Below are positions 25,764 to 33,358 of a stretch of 64,000 nucleotides of DNA, in pieces. The notes beneath the pieces were generated by a model. That model made no database searches, was not told the DNA's origin, and worked only from the letters and a program-made list of their open reading frames with translations. The stretch's first letter is position 1. Every line of letters begins with the position of its first letter. The position numbers and the translations under genes are program-made. This stretch comes from Acidimicrobiales bacterium (GTDB lineage: Bacteria > Actinomycetota > Acidimicrobiia > Acidimicrobiales > AC-9), in NCBI GenBank assembly GCA_036270875.1, contig DATBBR010000031.1, forward strand, positions 1 to 64,000, given 5' to 3'.

Positions 25764-26213
25764 ATGCGTGTCCAAGCCGGGATCGAGGTGAACGCGCCGC
25801 CCTCGCTCGTCTGGGCCGTCGTCACCGACCCTGACCGGCTGATCGACTTCATGGCCGGGCTGACCCGGTGGGAGCCGGTCGGCGCAAAGCCACTTGCGTT
25901 GGGTGCTCGTTATCGCGTGCGGATGCTGGTCGGTTCGGCTCAAGTCGGTGGCCTCGTCGAGGTGGTCGAGTTCGACGAGGAGCGCGATCTGGCGTGGACG
26001 AACGTCACCGGCGTAGATCATCGAGGCCGTTGGCGACTTCGCCAGCGACGCCCGGGATGCACCGATGTCACCCTGCGTCTCAGCTACTCGGCTCCCGGTG
26101 GTCTCTTGGGCGTCCTCGCCGACCGACTGGCCGCACCAATGGTGCGTCGCAACCTCCGCAGCTCTCTGAACGCCCTGCAGATGCTCGTGGAGGAACGATC
26201 CAGAGCCAGTTGA
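25764..26213 (+). CDS. SRPBCC-family (polyketide-cyclase/lipid-binding-like) protein
   Basis: A 149-residue START-fold protein: MRVQAGIEVNAPPSLVWAVVTDPDRLIDF, WEPVGAKPLALGARYRVRMLVGSA and a C-terminal helix RRNLRSSLNALQMLVEERS. Such proteins have a hydrophobic cavity for lipids or small ligands and are often accessory to a nearby enzyme. The 11-bp gap to the acyltransferase suggests an operon, in which it could carry or sense an acyl ligand (inference). No catalytic residues are identifiable. Confidence 0.85.
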   Translation: MRVQAGIEVNAPPSLVWAVVTDPDRLIDFMAGLTRWEPVGAKPLALGARYRVRMLVGSAQVGGLVEVVEFDEERDLAWTNVTGVDHRGRWRLRQRRPGCTDVTLRLSYSAPGGLLGVLADRLAAPMVRRNLRSSLNALQMLVEERSRAS

Positions 26214-26270
26214 GGGGTGCGCCCCGCCCTCGGGCGGCCCCACCAGCCTGCCGGTATCTTGGGGCTTCCA

Positions 26271-27488
26271 GTGGGTGACGAAGGCTTCGTGCATCCGGAC
26301 TTCGAGCCGGTAGCGTCCGCGTTCCGGAGTCAATTGCGGCGCACCACGGGTGGCGCCGCGGTAGCGGTCTACCACCGGGGTGAGCTGGTCGTGGACCTGT
26401 GGGGCGGCCGCCGCAACGACGAAGGAGGCTCGTGGCAGCGTGACACGATGGCCATGTGCTTCTCCACTACGAAAGGCCTGACCTCGACCGCGCTCCACCT
26501 ACTGGCTGACCGCGGCCAGGTGAGCTACGAGGCCCCGGTGGCGGCGTACTGGCCCGAGTTCGCCCAGGCGGGCAAGGAGAAGCTCACGCTTCGTCACCTG
26601 CTCAGCCACTCGGCCGGACTGCACCGGATCCGATCTGTGATCGACGGGGCGTACCGCATGCTCGACTGGGACTACATGGTCGACGCGCTGGCGCGGGCGG
26701 CGCCGGCCTACGTGCCGGGGACGGCCAACGGCTATCACGCGCTCACCTACGGCTGGCTGGTCGGCGAGGTTGTCCGGCGAGTCTCGGGCAAGCCCCTCGA
26801 CGTGTTCGTGCAGGACGAGGTGGCCGCTCCGCTTGGCGTCAACGGCCTCTTCCTCGGCTGCCCGCCAGCCGAGCGTGACCGGGTCGCCCCGCTCGAGCCC
26901 ATGGGCCACCTCTCCTTCGGTCCTCGCCCGGTTCGTCACGCACAGAAGATGATGGGCGCGCAGGTGGGAAGGCTTGCGTCATTGGTGCGGTTCCCAGTCA
27001 ACCCTCGCCGCATCGTCAACACCCTGGCTCCCCGGGGCGTCGAGGACGTGCTGTCCGGGAGCGACGTGATGGACGCCTCGATCCCAGCGGTCAACGGCTT
27101 CTTCACCGCCCGCTCTCTCGCTCGTCTGTACTCGATGATCGCCGGACGGGGCACGACTGATGGTGTCCGACTGCTGTCGCCCGAGACGGTCCGGGAGATG
27201 GAAAGCATCCAGTCCTGGCGACGAGACCTCGTCTTGGTGATGCGAATGCGCTGGCGACTCGGGTACCACCTCGTCGGCACTACCCGGGGGGTTATCGACG
27301 AGGCGTTTGGTCATTTCGGCTTCGGTGGGTCCGGCGGCTGGGCCGATCCGTCACGGGAGCTGTCTCTCGCCATGGTCTGCAACCGCGGCAGTGGCACGCC
27401 GATCGGCGACGTGCGCCTCCTCCAGCTCGGCACGGCGGTGATGGCATCGCCGCGGTTCAACGACACACGAGCAGGCCGGACGAGCTGA
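26271..27488 (+). CDS. Serine hydrolase (class C beta-lactamase-like / esterase)
   Basis: A ~405-residue penicillin-binding-fold hydrolase. The nucleophile motif SxxK is in MCFSTTKGL near residue 65, the region YHALTYGW resembles the YxN/YxT motif, and HFGFGGSGGWAD near the C-terminus replaces the KTG-type strand. This pattern is typical of EstB-like esterases and related lipid-active hydrolases rather than lactamases. GTG 26271 is favoured because it gives the usual start GDEGFVHPDF; GTG 26217 would add 18 poorly conserved residues. No signal peptide is seen, so a cytoplasmic or membrane-associated role fits. Confidence 0.85.
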   Translation: MGDEGFVHPDFEPVASAFRSQLRRTTGGAAVAVYHRGELVVDLWGGRRNDEGGSWQRDTMAMCFSTTKGLTSTALHLLADRGQVSYEAPVAAYWPEFAQAGKEKLTLRHLLSHSAGLHRIRSVIDGAYRMLDWDYMVDALARAAPAYVPGTANGYHALTYGWLVGEVVRRVSGKPLDVFVQDEVAAPLGVNGLFLGCPPAERDRVAPLEPMGHLSFGPRPVRHAQKMMGAQVGRLASLVRFPVNPRRIVNTLAPRGVEDVLSGSDVMDASIPAVNGFFTARSLARLYSMIAGRGTTDGVRLLSPETVREMESIQSWRRDLVLVMRMRWRLGYHLVGTTRGVIDEAFGHFGFGGSGGWADPSRELSLAMVCNRGSGTPIGDVRLLQLGTAVMASPRFNDTRAGRTS

Positions 27489-27496
27489 CATCGCCC

Positions 27497-28264
27497 GTGC
27501 GGCAGACTGAGCGCGCCTCGAGAGTGGTCGAGCGCTTGCGCGCCGCCGGGTGCGTTGCGGCTGAAGAGGAGGCGCACGATCTCCTGGGGATCGCTCCCGA
27601 CCCTCCGACGCTCGAGGCATGGCTGAGCCGGCGGGAGCGGGGCGAGCCGCTGGCGTGGATCACCGGCGGCCTGGAGTTCTGTGGCCGGTGGCTCCACGTC
27701 GCGCCTGGTGTCTACGTCCCTCGGATCCAGAGCGAGGAGCTGGCCAGGCGGGCCAGCCGGTTGCTCCCGGACCACGCCCGCGCCGCCGACTTGTGCACTG
27801 GCGCGGGCGCCATCGCAGCTCACATCCTGGCCGAGCTGCCGGCCACCTCGGTCATCGGCATCGACGTCGACCCGAAGGCCGTGGCCTGCGCGACGCGAAA
27901 TGGCGTCCGCGCCCTCGTCGCGGACCTCGAGCTGCCGCTGCCCTCCGACCGCACCTTCGACGTTGTCACGGCCGTGCCGCCGTACGTCCCGACCAGCGAC
28001 CTCCGACTCTTGCCCGCCGACGTCCAGCGCTACGAGCCACGAGCCGCCCTGGATGGCGGCACCGACGGGCTTGACGTTGCCCGCCGCGTCGTCGTGGCAG
28101 CCGGCCGGCTCCTACGTCCCGGCGGTTGGCTCCTCATCGAGATCGGTGGCAAGCAGGACGCGACCCTCGTCAGAGAACTGGCCCCATTCGGCTTCGGCGA
28201 CGTCGAGTCCTGGCGGGACGACGACGGCGAGCTGAGAGGCCTCGCCGCCAGGCTCATGCTCTAG
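27497..28264 (+). CDS. PrmC-related N5-glutamine methyltransferase homologue with altered NPPY motif
   Basis: A 255-residue protein with PrmC (HemK) architecture: a helical N-terminal substrate-binding domain (~1-80, including EPLAWITGGLEFCG), then a Rossmann methyltransferase domain (AADLCTGAGAIAAHIL, IGIDVDPKA). The catalytic NPPY motif, which methylates the GGQ glutamine of release factors, reads A-V-P-P-Y-V-P here: Asn is replaced by Val. Members of a PrmC-related group of unknown function have such changes, so it is probably not a functional release-factor methylase. It overlaps the convergent cupin gene by 11 bp. Confidence 0.8.
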   Translation: MRQTERASRVVERLRAAGCVAAEEEAHDLLGIAPDPPTLEAWLSRRERGEPLAWITGGLEFCGRWLHVAPGVYVPRIQSEELARRASRLLPDHARAADLCTGAGAIAAHILAELPATSVIGIDVDPKAVACATRNGVRALVADLELPLPSDRTFDVVTAVPPYVPTSDLRLLPADVQRYEPRAALDGGTDGLDVARRVVVAAGRLLRPGGWLLIEIGGKQDATLVRELAPFGFGDVESWRDDDGELRGLAARLML

Positions 28265-28742
28265 CCGCCTGCCAGGCCGGGCTCTCCAGAAAGTGGTTGT
28301 CGTAGAGGTCCTGTGACGCCATCAGGTCGTCCAGCGTCGCTTCGCCTTTGGCGAGCCGCTCGAGCAGCCTGAAGTACCCAAAGCGCTCGATGCCGGGTGC
28401 GAGGACGATCAGCAGCTCGGCGGCATGGCCCGGCGCGGCGGCAAAGGCGTGGGCCATGTTGGGCGGGACCACGGCGACGTCTCCCTCGTTGGCGGTCACC
28501 ACCTGGCCGCCGGTCAGGATCTGCACCCTCCCGTCGAGCACGTAGAACAGCTCGGCGGACTTGGTGTGGGTGTGCGGCAGCGCTCCGTTGGCACTCTTTC
28601 CGAGCGACGTTCGCATGACACTGAGCGCGCCACCCGTGGCGTCGCTGTCCGCGAGCAGCCGCGCGGTCACCGGGGCCATCCCGACGATCTCGGCGTCGAC
28701 CTCCCGTATGAGGATGCCGTCATCAAAGCTCGGCACGGTCAT
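28254..28742 (-). CDS. Cupin-domain protein
   Basis: A 162-residue single-domain cupin. The metal-binding motif region contains HTHTKSAELFYVLDGRVQI (two His and Glu), followed by GDVAVVPPNMAHAFAA for the second cupin motif. The function of small cupins ranges from storage to dioxygenase or isomerase; a catalytic role is possible but unproven. ATG 28742 is chosen for GGGAGG upstream; longer readings add residues unlike the family. It is transcribed on the minus strand after an SRPBCC gene 149 bp upstream, with an 11-bp convergent overlap with the PrmC-like gene. Confidence 0.85.
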   Translation of the reverse strand: MTVPSFDDGILIREVDAEIVGMAPVTARLLADSDATGGALSVMRTSLGKSANGALPHTHTKSAELFYVLDGRVQILTGGQVVTANEGDVAVVPPNMAHAFAAAPGHAAELLIVLAPGIERFGYFRLLERLAKGEATLDDLMASQDLYDNHFLESPAWQAARA

Positions 28743-28891
28743 GTCCACGCCCTCCCGGTTGGTGAGTCCTTGCACATTGCGGTCGTTCCACCTTTGGTCG
28801 AAATGAGCCATCGGCAACGCCCGCCACCCGCCCACTTTCGACCTAAGGTGAAACAGAATGAAGTACCCGAGGGACCGTCGCCGGCCGACGT

Positions 28892-29347
28892 TCAGGACCC
28901 CGACGACGAGCCGCCCTCGAGCTGCTGCTTGAGTCGCTCCAGTGCCTGGGCGTTGCCCTTGCGCATCGACCCCGACATCAACGGGGCCATGAGCTTGAAC
29001 AGGCCGCCCGGTTTGGGCGCCATCACCAGCTTCACCCTGGTCCCTGAGCCTTCGTCCGAGAGCTCCCACCACCCCCCCGGCTCCATCGAGCCGGGGCCCG
29101 CCTTTGCTGGCGGCCCGTGCCAAGCGAGCTTCGACGGGGCCTCGAACTCGGTCCATTCGAACGTGCTCTCGGTCTGGCCGCGCGCCATCTTGTAGCCGTA
29201 CGCGGTGCCGCGGGCGGGCTCACCCGGCGAGACCTGCTTCACCCAGGCGAACTGCGTCACGTACTCGGGCAACCGCTCGGCGTGAGCGAGGTGGCCGAAC
29301 ACTTCGGGCCGTGGGCGTGCGATCGTCGTCTCCGCCTCAATCTGCAT
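28892..29347 (-). CDS. SRPBCC-family protein
   Basis: A 151-residue START-fold protein: MQIEAETTIARPRPEVFGHLAHAERLPEYV, a central strand SFTVG-like region ending ARGTAYGYKM, FEWTEFEAPSKLAWHG, and a final helix RKGNAQALERLKQQLE. The last ~8 residues are a Gly/Ser-rich tail. The ligand is unknown. It lies upstream of the cupin gene on the same strand but 149 bp away, so co-transcription is uncertain. A role in lipid or aromatic-ligand binding is typical for the fold. Confidence 0.83.
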   Translation of the reverse strand: MQIEAETTIARPRPEVFGHLAHAERLPEYVTQFAWVKQVSPGEPARGTAYGYKMARGQTESTFEWTEFEAPSKLAWHGPPAKAGPGSMEPGGWWELSDEGSGTRVKLVMAPKPGGLFKLMAPLMSGSMRKGNAQALERLKQQLEGGSSSGS

Positions 29348-29504
29348 GGGTCACTCCTCCCCGCGGTGCGAGGGTCTGGGCTCGCACGGTCTGAGCCTAC
29401 GACGACGCTGTCCGCCATCGAGAGCGGGCCTGCGGGGCCGCTCGGCCGTGCCCTTTTCCACAGCCACAGAGGGTCAGCGGCCCGCGACGGCGAACTGTGG
29501 CCAG

Positions 29505-30227
29505 GTGATTTCGGGCCCTCGGTCACGTGTTGCCGCCCTGGCAGTGAGCGCAGTGGCCACCGTGAGCCCGGTCGTGATGATCTGCGGGGCCGCGGCCGCC
29601 GCCCACAAGGTCGGCGTGGCCCGGTTCAGGGCCGCCCAGACCGCCGCCATCGGTTCCCTCGGCGACCCGAACAAGGCCCTGGCCAGCTCGGGCCTGGGCG
29701 GCTCGCGTGGCGACCGGCCGCACACCCCCGACCAGGGCGGCGCGACGCCCCCCGGACACGGCACCACCACGGGGACGGGGCTGGCACCGGCGCCGACCGC
29801 TGCTCGCTCGACCACGGCGGCTGCTCCTGCTCCGACGACGACCACCTCGCCCGCGCAGATGGTGATCAACACGTCCCACGACTTCGCCGTCGCCCTGCTG
29901 GAGACGCTCGGCGATCCGCTCACGGCGCAGAACACCGGGGCCATCGTGTCGTGGGTCCGGGCCGAGGGCGGCGCCTGGAACAGCCCGGCGAAGTTCAACC
30001 CGCTCAACACCACGCGCGGGATGCCGGGCTCGTACTCGATCAACGGCGCCGGGGTCCAGGCCTACACGAGCTGGCCCGAGGGCCTGGCGGCCACGGCCCA
30101 GACTCTGCAGGCTGGCGCCTACGGGCGGATCCTGAGCGCCCTCAAAGCCGGCGACAGCGAGCAGGCGGTGGAGCGGGCGGTGGCGTCGTCGGCATGGGGA
30201 ACCGGCAGCTTCCAGCTGCTGCCCTGA
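29505..30227 (+). CDS. Exported or membrane-anchored protein with lysozyme-like C-terminal domain
   Basis: A 240-residue protein from GTG 29505 (start uncertain; ATG 29346 would add 53 residues). An N-terminal hydrophobic segment (ALAVSAVATVSPVVMICGAAAAA) is followed by a ~75-residue low-complexity Thr/Ala/Pro-rich linker. The C-terminal ~110 residues contain VSWVRAEGGAWNSPAKFNPLNTT and YTSWPEGLAATAQTL, which resemble the Glu-containing core of transglycosylase/lysozyme-like domains. This would fit a wall-associated hydrolase, but the family assignment is tentative and the catalytic Glu (in RAEGG) is inferred. Confidence 0.6.
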   Translation: MISGPRSRVAALAVSAVATVSPVVMICGAAAAAHKVGVARFRAAQTAAIGSLGDPNKALASSGLGGSRGDRPHTPDQGGATPPGHGTTTGTGLAPAPTAARSTTAAAPAPTTTTSPAQMVINTSHDFAVALLETLGDPLTAQNTGAIVSWVRAEGGAWNSPAKFNPLNTTRGMPGSYSINGAGVQAYTSWPEGLAATAQTLQAGAYGRILSALKAGDSEQAVERAVASSAWGTGSFQLLP

Positions 30228-30276
30228 TCGCCACCCCCGGGCCAGCGCTCGTGACCGCGGCCTAACCTCGGCCTCG

Positions 30277-30295
30277 GTCTCACGGACGGTGAGAC
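30277..30295. promoter_or_regulatory. Candidate operator upstream of the dehydrogenase/CoA-transferase pair
   Basis: GTCTCAC-GGACG-GTGAGAC is a perfect 7+7 bp inverted repeat 16 bp upstream of the dehydrogenase start, next to its GAGGAGG ribosome site. This fits a TetR-type or similar repressor operator. The matching regulator is not adjacent. Confidence 0.55.
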
Positions 30296-30311
30296 GAGTG
30301 AGGAGGGGCCC

Positions 30312-31379
30312 GTGAGCTACAGGGTGGTGGGCTGGAGCACCGGCAACGTAGGTCGACATGCCATCGCCGGGATCCACGCCCACCCGGATCTGGACCTGAT
30401 CGGCGTCTGGGTGTCGAGCCCGGCGAAAGCGGGGCGGGATGCCGGCGAGCTGGCCGGGATCGGAAAAGAGCTCGGCGTCCGGGCGACCACCGACGCCGAG
30501 TCTCTCCTGGCCCTCCGTCCCGATTGCATCGTGCATTCGGCCATGGCCGACCACCGCCTCATGGAGGCCCTCGAGGATCTCCAGCATTTCCTCCGGGCCG
30601 GCATCGACGTGGTGTCAAGCGGGCCGGTGTTCCTCCAATACCCCGATGGCGTCGTGCCCGACGAGATCGTGGATCCTGTGCGGCGGGCCGCCCTCGACGG
30701 CGGATCGTCGTTGTGGGTGAACGGCATCGACCCCGGTTTCGCCAACGATTGTCTGCCGCTGGTGCTCACCGGGATCAGCGAGCGCATCGAGGAGGTTCGC
30801 TGCCTCGAGATCCTCAACTACGCCACCTACGACCAGCCCATGGTGCTCTTCGACATCATGGGCTTCGGACGTCCGCTCGACGAGACGCCGCTCCTGCTCC
30901 AGCCGGGCACCCTCACCACCGCTTGGGGAAGCGTCGTGCGCCAGCTGGCCGCCGGGCTGGGCGTCGAGCTCGACGACGTCGAGCAGGTCTACGAGCGCGT
31001 CCCAGCGCCCGACACGTTCGAGGTCGCTTCGGGCACCATCGCAGCGGGCACGGCCGCCGCCCTGCGGTTCGAGGTCCGGGGCATGCGCCATGGGCGAGCA
31101 CTCGTGGTGGTCGAGCACGTGACCCGGCTGCGGGACGACCTGGCACCGGAGTGGCCGCAGCCCCCGGGCCAGGGCGGCTATCGGGTGATTGTCACCGGCG
31201 AGCCCAACTACACAGCTGACCTGCAGCTGCTCGGCAGCGACGGCGATCACAACACCGCCGGCCTCAAGGCGACGGCCATGCGCCTCGTGAACGCGGTGCC
31301 GGCAGTCGTCGCCGCCCCGCCGGGCTTGCTGAGCGCCCTGGACCTGCCGCTGGTGACGGGCCGCGGCCTCGTCGTGTGA
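30312..31379 (+). CDS. NAD(P)H-dependent amine-dehydrogenase / dihydrodipicolinate-reductase-like protein
   Basis: A 355-residue protein with an N-terminal Rossmann domain (YRVVGWSTGNVGRHAIAGI, DLIGVWVSSPAK) followed by a larger C-terminal domain (LWVNGIDPGFANDCLPLVL, YDQPMVLFDIMGFGRP). Homologues are annotated as NAD(P)H-dependent amine dehydrogenases (2,4-diaminopentanoate dehydrogenase type) and are common in actinobacteria; the physiological substrate is uncertain. GTG start with GAGGAGG upstream. It overlaps the CoA-transferase by one base, so both act in one pathway, plausibly degradation of an acyl-CoA-linked substrate. Confidence 0.85.
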   Translation: MSYRVVGWSTGNVGRHAIAGIHAHPDLDLIGVWVSSPAKAGRDAGELAGIGKELGVRATTDAESLLALRPDCIVHSAMADHRLMEALEDLQHFLRAGIDVVSSGPVFLQYPDGVVPDEIVDPVRRAALDGGSSLWVNGIDPGFANDCLPLVLTGISERIEEVRCLEILNYATYDQPMVLFDIMGFGRPLDETPLLLQPGTLTTAWGSVVRQLAAGLGVELDDVEQVYERVPAPDTFEVASGTIAAGTAAALRFEVRGMRHGRALVVVEHVTRLRDDLAPEWPQPPGQGGYRVIVTGEPNYTADLQLLGSDGDHNTAGLKATAMRLVNAVPAVVAAPPGLLSALDLPLVTGRGLVV

Positions 31380-32506
31380 TGGCTGGGCAAGAGAGCCGAC
31401 GAGGGCCTACCAGCCGACCCGTGCCGGCCGCCGAAGGCGCGCTCCTCGACGGGATCCGAGTCCTCGATCTCAGCATCTGGCGACCTGGGCCCTACGCCAC
31501 CCAGCTGCTCGTCGAGCTGGGGGCCGAGGTCCTCAAGGTCGAGCCGCCGGGCGGGGACCCGATGCGCGTCTTCCCGACGCTCTTCGCCGTGCTCAATGCG
31601 GGGAAGCGAGCCGTGGCCATCGATCTCAAGGAGGCGTCCGCACGCGACGCGGTGCTGGCGCGGGCGGCGTCGGCGGATGTCGTGGTCGAGGGATTTCGTC
31701 CCGGCGTGGTCGACCGCCTCGGCATCGGCGACGCGGCTGTGCGAGCGGCGAACCCGTCCGTGGTCTATTGCTCGGTGTCGGGCTACGGGCAGGACGGGCC
31801 CCTGCGTCTGCTTCCTGGCCACGACCTGAACTACCAGGCGTGGGCCGGGGTGGTCGAGCCCCGACCAGGCTGCGACGACGGTCCCGTCGTCGGTCGCCCG
31901 CCCATCGCCGACCTGGCCGGCGGCTCCTACGCGGCCCTCGCCATCAGCGCCGCATTGGTGCGGCGAGAACGGCGAGGGGAGGGCGAGCGCATCGACGTGT
32001 CGATGACCGACATCCTGGCCACATGGACCGGAGCCCTCCCGCCGCTCACCATGTCCGACGGTCGGTCCCTCGGCGACCTCCCCGGCTACGGGACGTTCGC
32101 TACCGCCGACGGCGGCTGGATCGCCCTCGGAGTCCTCAGCGAGGACGGCGCGTGGGCGGACCTCGTGCGCGCCCTCGGTCTCGACGATGCGGCGCCGCTC
32201 AGATTCGCCGAGCGCGTGGCGCTCGGCAAGCAGCTCAACGAGCGCATCGTCAAGGCGATCGGCAGCAGCCAGCGCGACGAGGTCGTCGCTGCCCTCGTCG
32301 AGGCCGGCGTGCCTGTGTCACCTGTGCTCTCGCAGAACGAGATGCTCGGCGCCGAGCTCTTTCGACAGCGGGGCACGGTGACGGACGGTGTCGACGGCGA
32401 GCCCGTTATGAGGCATCCCGTGGGCTATGACCGACACCCGGCGCAGGCTCCTCGGGACGTGCCGCCACTGGCGTCGGGGGTCGACAACCTCCCCGCCTGG
32501 CGCTGA
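31379..32506 (+). CDS. CaiB/BaiF-type CoA-transferase (AMACR-like, class III)
   Basis: A 375-residue family III CoA-transferase/racemase. Visible features: LLDGIRVLDLSIWRPGPYATQLLVELGAEVLKVEPP at the N-terminus and CSVSGYGQDGPLRLLPGHDLNYQAWAG near residues 125-155. In that block the Asp of GHDxNY corresponds to the catalytic Asp of alpha-methylacyl-CoA racemases and the aspartyl-CoA carrier of CoA-transferases. Whether it is a racemase or a transferase is not decidable from sequence. Translation is coupled to the upstream dehydrogenase (TGATG). Confidence 0.88.
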   Translation: MAGQESRRGPTSRPVPAAEGALLDGIRVLDLSIWRPGPYATQLLVELGAEVLKVEPPGGDPMRVFPTLFAVLNAGKRAVAIDLKEASARDAVLARAASADVVVEGFRPGVVDRLGIGDAAVRAANPSVVYCSVSGYGQDGPLRLLPGHDLNYQAWAGVVEPRPGCDDGPVVGRPPIADLAGGSYAALAISAALVRRERRGEGERIDVSMTDILATWTGALPPLTMSDGRSLGDLPGYGTFATADGGWIALGVLSEDGAWADLVRALGLDDAAPLRFAERVALGKQLNERIVKAIGSSQRDEVVAALVEAGVPVSPVLSQNEMLGAELFRQRGTVTDGVDGEPVMRHPVGYDRHPAQAPRDVPPLASGVDNLPAWR

Positions 32507-32578
32507 CGGAGCCGGGTCGGGCGCCTCTTGTCAGGACATCCCCGCCGTGGTACGCAACTAGTCACGAGGGAGGGTCTG

Positions 32579-32923
32579 ATGAACGGTGCGCCTGATTTCG
32601 GCGTGGTTGTCTCGGAGGACGACGGCACGTCGGTCGTGAGCGTCAGAGGAGAGCTCGACATCTTCACTGCGCCCCGCCTCAGCGGCATCCTCGCCGGGCT
32701 TGTCGCGGCCGGAGGCGAGGTCGTCGTCGGTCTGGGCGACACCGCGTTCATGGAGTCGACCGGCATCGCCGTGCTGGCGCAGACGCATTTCGCCCTCCAG
32801 GAGCGCGGCGGGCACCTCACGATCGACTCGCCGCGCGACAACGTCTTCAAGGTCCTGGAGCTGAGCGGGCTGACGGGGATCATCACGATCACACACCCGC
32901 CCTCCGCGCCCTCGCCCAACTAG
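32579..32923 (+). CDS. STAS-domain anti-sigma-factor antagonist
   Basis: A 114-residue SpoIIAA/RsbV-like protein: VVSVRGELDIFTAPRLSGIL, then GDTAFMESTGIAVLAQTHFALQ and the C-terminal HLTIDSPRDNVFKVLELSGL. The phospho-acceptor region is E-S-T-G rather than the commoner D-S-[ST]-G, with the Ser retained. In partner-switching, dephosphorylated STAS protein binds the anti-sigma kinase and frees the sigma factor. ATG 32579 follows GGGAGGG. A matching phosphatase gene lies 435 bp downstream; no kinase is in the window. Confidence 0.9.
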   Translation: MNGAPDFGVVVSEDDGTSVVSVRGELDIFTAPRLSGILAGLVAAGGEVVVGLGDTAFMESTGIAVLAQTHFALQERGGHLTIDSPRDNVFKVLELSGLTGIITITHPPSAPSPN

Positions 32924-33358
32924 CCTGACGACGGACGCAGAACGTCCCAAAAGCGCGCGAGCCACTCGGTCAATCACAAGACGAGCCGGAGCGACGAGAA
33001 GAAAGGACGGCTCGGAGGCCCTGGGCCCTCGCCTTTCAACCAGGGCCCCCGGCCGTTCTCTGTTGACCACGAGGGGGGAGCCGCCGCGGTCGTGTTCCAC
33101 CGTAGACGGGTCGGCTCACGAAGAGAAGGGGACGAGGGGTCACCTATCTGAGTGAAATCCCGGCGACACCTCACCACACCCGGCTGGGCTGTGTTGGGCG
33201 GCCAAGCCGAGCCCCTCGGCTTGGCCCACCCAACCCCCAGTGCCCACTAGCCAGCTGCTGACTACCTACCCAGGAAGTGGGAGGGCTAACCGGCCCATGA
33301 GGGCAGCCCGGCCCCCGGCGAGCAGGACAAGAGCCGCCGATCTCGAAGAGGTTAAGAG
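32924..33358. other. Structured 435-bp non-coding gap before the SpoIIE phosphatase
   Basis: No gene is supported. The gap holds an 8-bp stem (GGCCCTGG 33017-33024 with CCAGGGCC 33040-33047), a CGAGCC/GGCTCG pair around it, and a very strong hairpin at 33194-33233. The size and repeated stems suggest a long leader, a small RNA or a terminator region. Start of the next gene has only a weak GAGG site. Confidence 0.55.
33194..33233 (+). terminator. Very strong hairpin, possible terminator or leader element
   Basis: A 12-bp perfect stem (33200-33211 with 33215-33226, loop CCC) is extended by TTGGG/CCCAA after a small internal loop. It lies 126 bp upstream of the phosphatase start. No U-tract follows, so it may be a structural RNA element rather than a simple terminator. 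Confidence 0.5.
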
